DNA of 7,129 nt, taken from positions 1-7,129 of the forward strand of contig JAEDIH010000094.1 of the NCBI GenBank assembly GCA_016292575.1, read 5' to 3'. Below, piece by piece: positions 6,936 through 7,129 of the stretch (the first letter of the stretch is position 1; every line of letters starts with the position of its first letter). A program made the translations under genes and the position numbers. The notes beneath the pieces are model-generated. The model worked only from the letters and a program-made list of their open reading frames with translations. It ran no database searches and was not told where the DNA came from. The stretch is from Clostridiaceae bacterium (GTDB lineage Bacteria; Bacillota; Clostridia; Oscillospirales; Acutalibacteraceae).

Positions 6936-6961
6936 AAAAAAATTGAAAAATCTTGAAAAAA
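6936..6961 (+). promoter_or_regulatory. phased A-tracts, probable UP element of the tRNA promoter
   Basis: Three A-runs (6936-6942, 6946-6950, 6956-6961) are spaced about 9-10 bp centre to centre and end 3 bp before the -35 box. Position and phasing fit curved DNA contacted by the RNA polymerase alpha subunit, common at stable RNA promoters. The same bases lie upstream of nagA on the other strand. Confidence 0.5.
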
Positions 6962-6962
6962 T

Positions 6963-7001
6963 GCTTGACAATTCCGGGCAAATAGGCTATTATAGTCAAG
7001 C
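6963..7001. repeat. 7-bp inverted repeat framing the tRNA-Lys promoter
   Basis: GCTTGAC (6963-6969) and GTCAAGC (6995-7001) are perfect inverted copies with 25 bp between them, centres 32 bp apart. One arm overlaps the -35 box and the other lies between the -10 and the start of the tRNA. Confidence 0.4.
6965..6993 (+). promoter_or_regulatory. promoter of tRNA-Lys
   Basis: Consensus -35 TTGACA (6965-6970), a 17-bp spacer and -10 TATTAT (6988-6993). Transcription should start near 7000, giving a leader of about 7 nt before the mature tRNA. Confidence 0.9.
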
Positions 7002-7006
7002 TGTTT

Positions 7007-7082
7007 GATTCATTAGCTCAGTTGGCAGAGCACTTGACTTTTAATCAAGGTGTCCGGGGTTCGAATCCCCGATGGATCACCA
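7007..7082 (+). tRNA. tRNA-Lys (anticodon TTT)
   Basis: A complete 76-nt cloverleaf. The acceptor stem pairs GATTCAT with ATGGATC (one T-G pair), the D-stem is GCTC/GAGC, and the anticodon stem CTTGA/TCAAG holds loop CTTTTAA with anticodon TTT at 7040-7042. The T-arm is CGGGG-TTCGAAT-CCCCG. The discriminator is A7079 and CCA (7080-7082) is encoded. It reads AAA and AAG lysine codons. It stands as a single gene with its own promoter and terminator. Confidence 0.97.
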
Positions 7083-7091
7083 GGTAAAACG

Positions 7092-7129
7092 CTCCTGAAT
7101 CCTTTGGTTATAAGGATTCAGGAGTTTTT
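7092..7129 (+). terminator. intrinsic terminator of tRNA-Lys
   Basis: A perfect 13-bp stem (CTCCTGAATCCTT with AAGGATTCAGGAG) closes a 7-nt loop and is followed by at least five T at the window edge. It starts 9 nt after the tRNA CCA. The AAAAC before the stem means it may also stop transcription coming from the right on the minus strand. Confidence 0.92.

Noticed and set aside
6883..6999. 39-residue N-terminal extension of NagA from the in-frame ATG at 6999
   Set aside because: It would overlap the tRNA promoter, lacks a good ribosome site, and encodes a Phe/Ile-rich stretch unlike NagA N-termini; GGAGGAG before 6882 marks the real start.
1..7129. Mobile element, CRISPR, phage, toxin or defence genes
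   Set aside because: I looked for transposase motifs, spaced direct repeats, and short toxin-antitoxin pairs and found none; nearly all DNA is occupied by conserved genes.

Overview
The window looks like chromosomal DNA of a Firmicute, most likely a Clostridia member (Oscillospiraceae/Ruminococcaceae-like). This is inferred from the strong GGAGG-type ribosome binding sites, moderate GC, the LytR-CpsA-Psr wall-assembly enzyme, the OmpR-type two-component pair, an HTH-type NagA and a tRNA gene with encoded CCA. No database search was possible, so the genus is not assigned.

Layout. All protein genes lie on the minus strand; the only plus-strand gene is a tRNA at the right edge. Reading in the direction of transcription from the right, nagA (6882 to 5773) starts the minus-strand set. 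A well-formed promoter (TTGAAT-17-TATTAT with an extended -10) directly follows its stop codon. This promoter should drive a tight five-gene unit: apgM-type phosphoglycerate mutase/proposed homoserine kinase (5638-4418), an OmpR-family response regulator (4421-3738), its histidine kinase (3716-2433), an LCP-family wall-polymer transferase (2404-1349) and an RlmD-type 23S rRNA uracil methyltransferase (1349 to the left edge, lacking only its last few codons). Junctions are a 4-bp overlap, 21 bp, 28 bp and a 1-bp overlap, which strongly suggests one transcript.

At the right end, diverging from nagA, a tRNA-Lys(TTT) gene has a near-consensus promoter (TTGACA-17-TATTAT), phased A-tracts upstream that look like an UP element, and a strong 13-bp intrinsic terminator.

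How the genes work together. The kinase and regulator form a membrane-to-DNA signalling pair of unknown stimulus. The LCP protein works at the outer face of the membrane, attaching polymers to peptidoglycan, and NagA recycles N-acetylglucosamine 6-phosphate, so there is a loose cell-envelope theme. The phosphoglycerate mutase-like enzyme and the rRNA methyltransferase are housekeeping functions that appear to be carried on the same transcript. I see no mobile element, CRISPR array, phage or defence gene, and no clearly new system. The less ordinary observations are in the regulatory DNA: a hairpin in front of the apgM start, and a shared inverted-repeat layout in the two best promoters.
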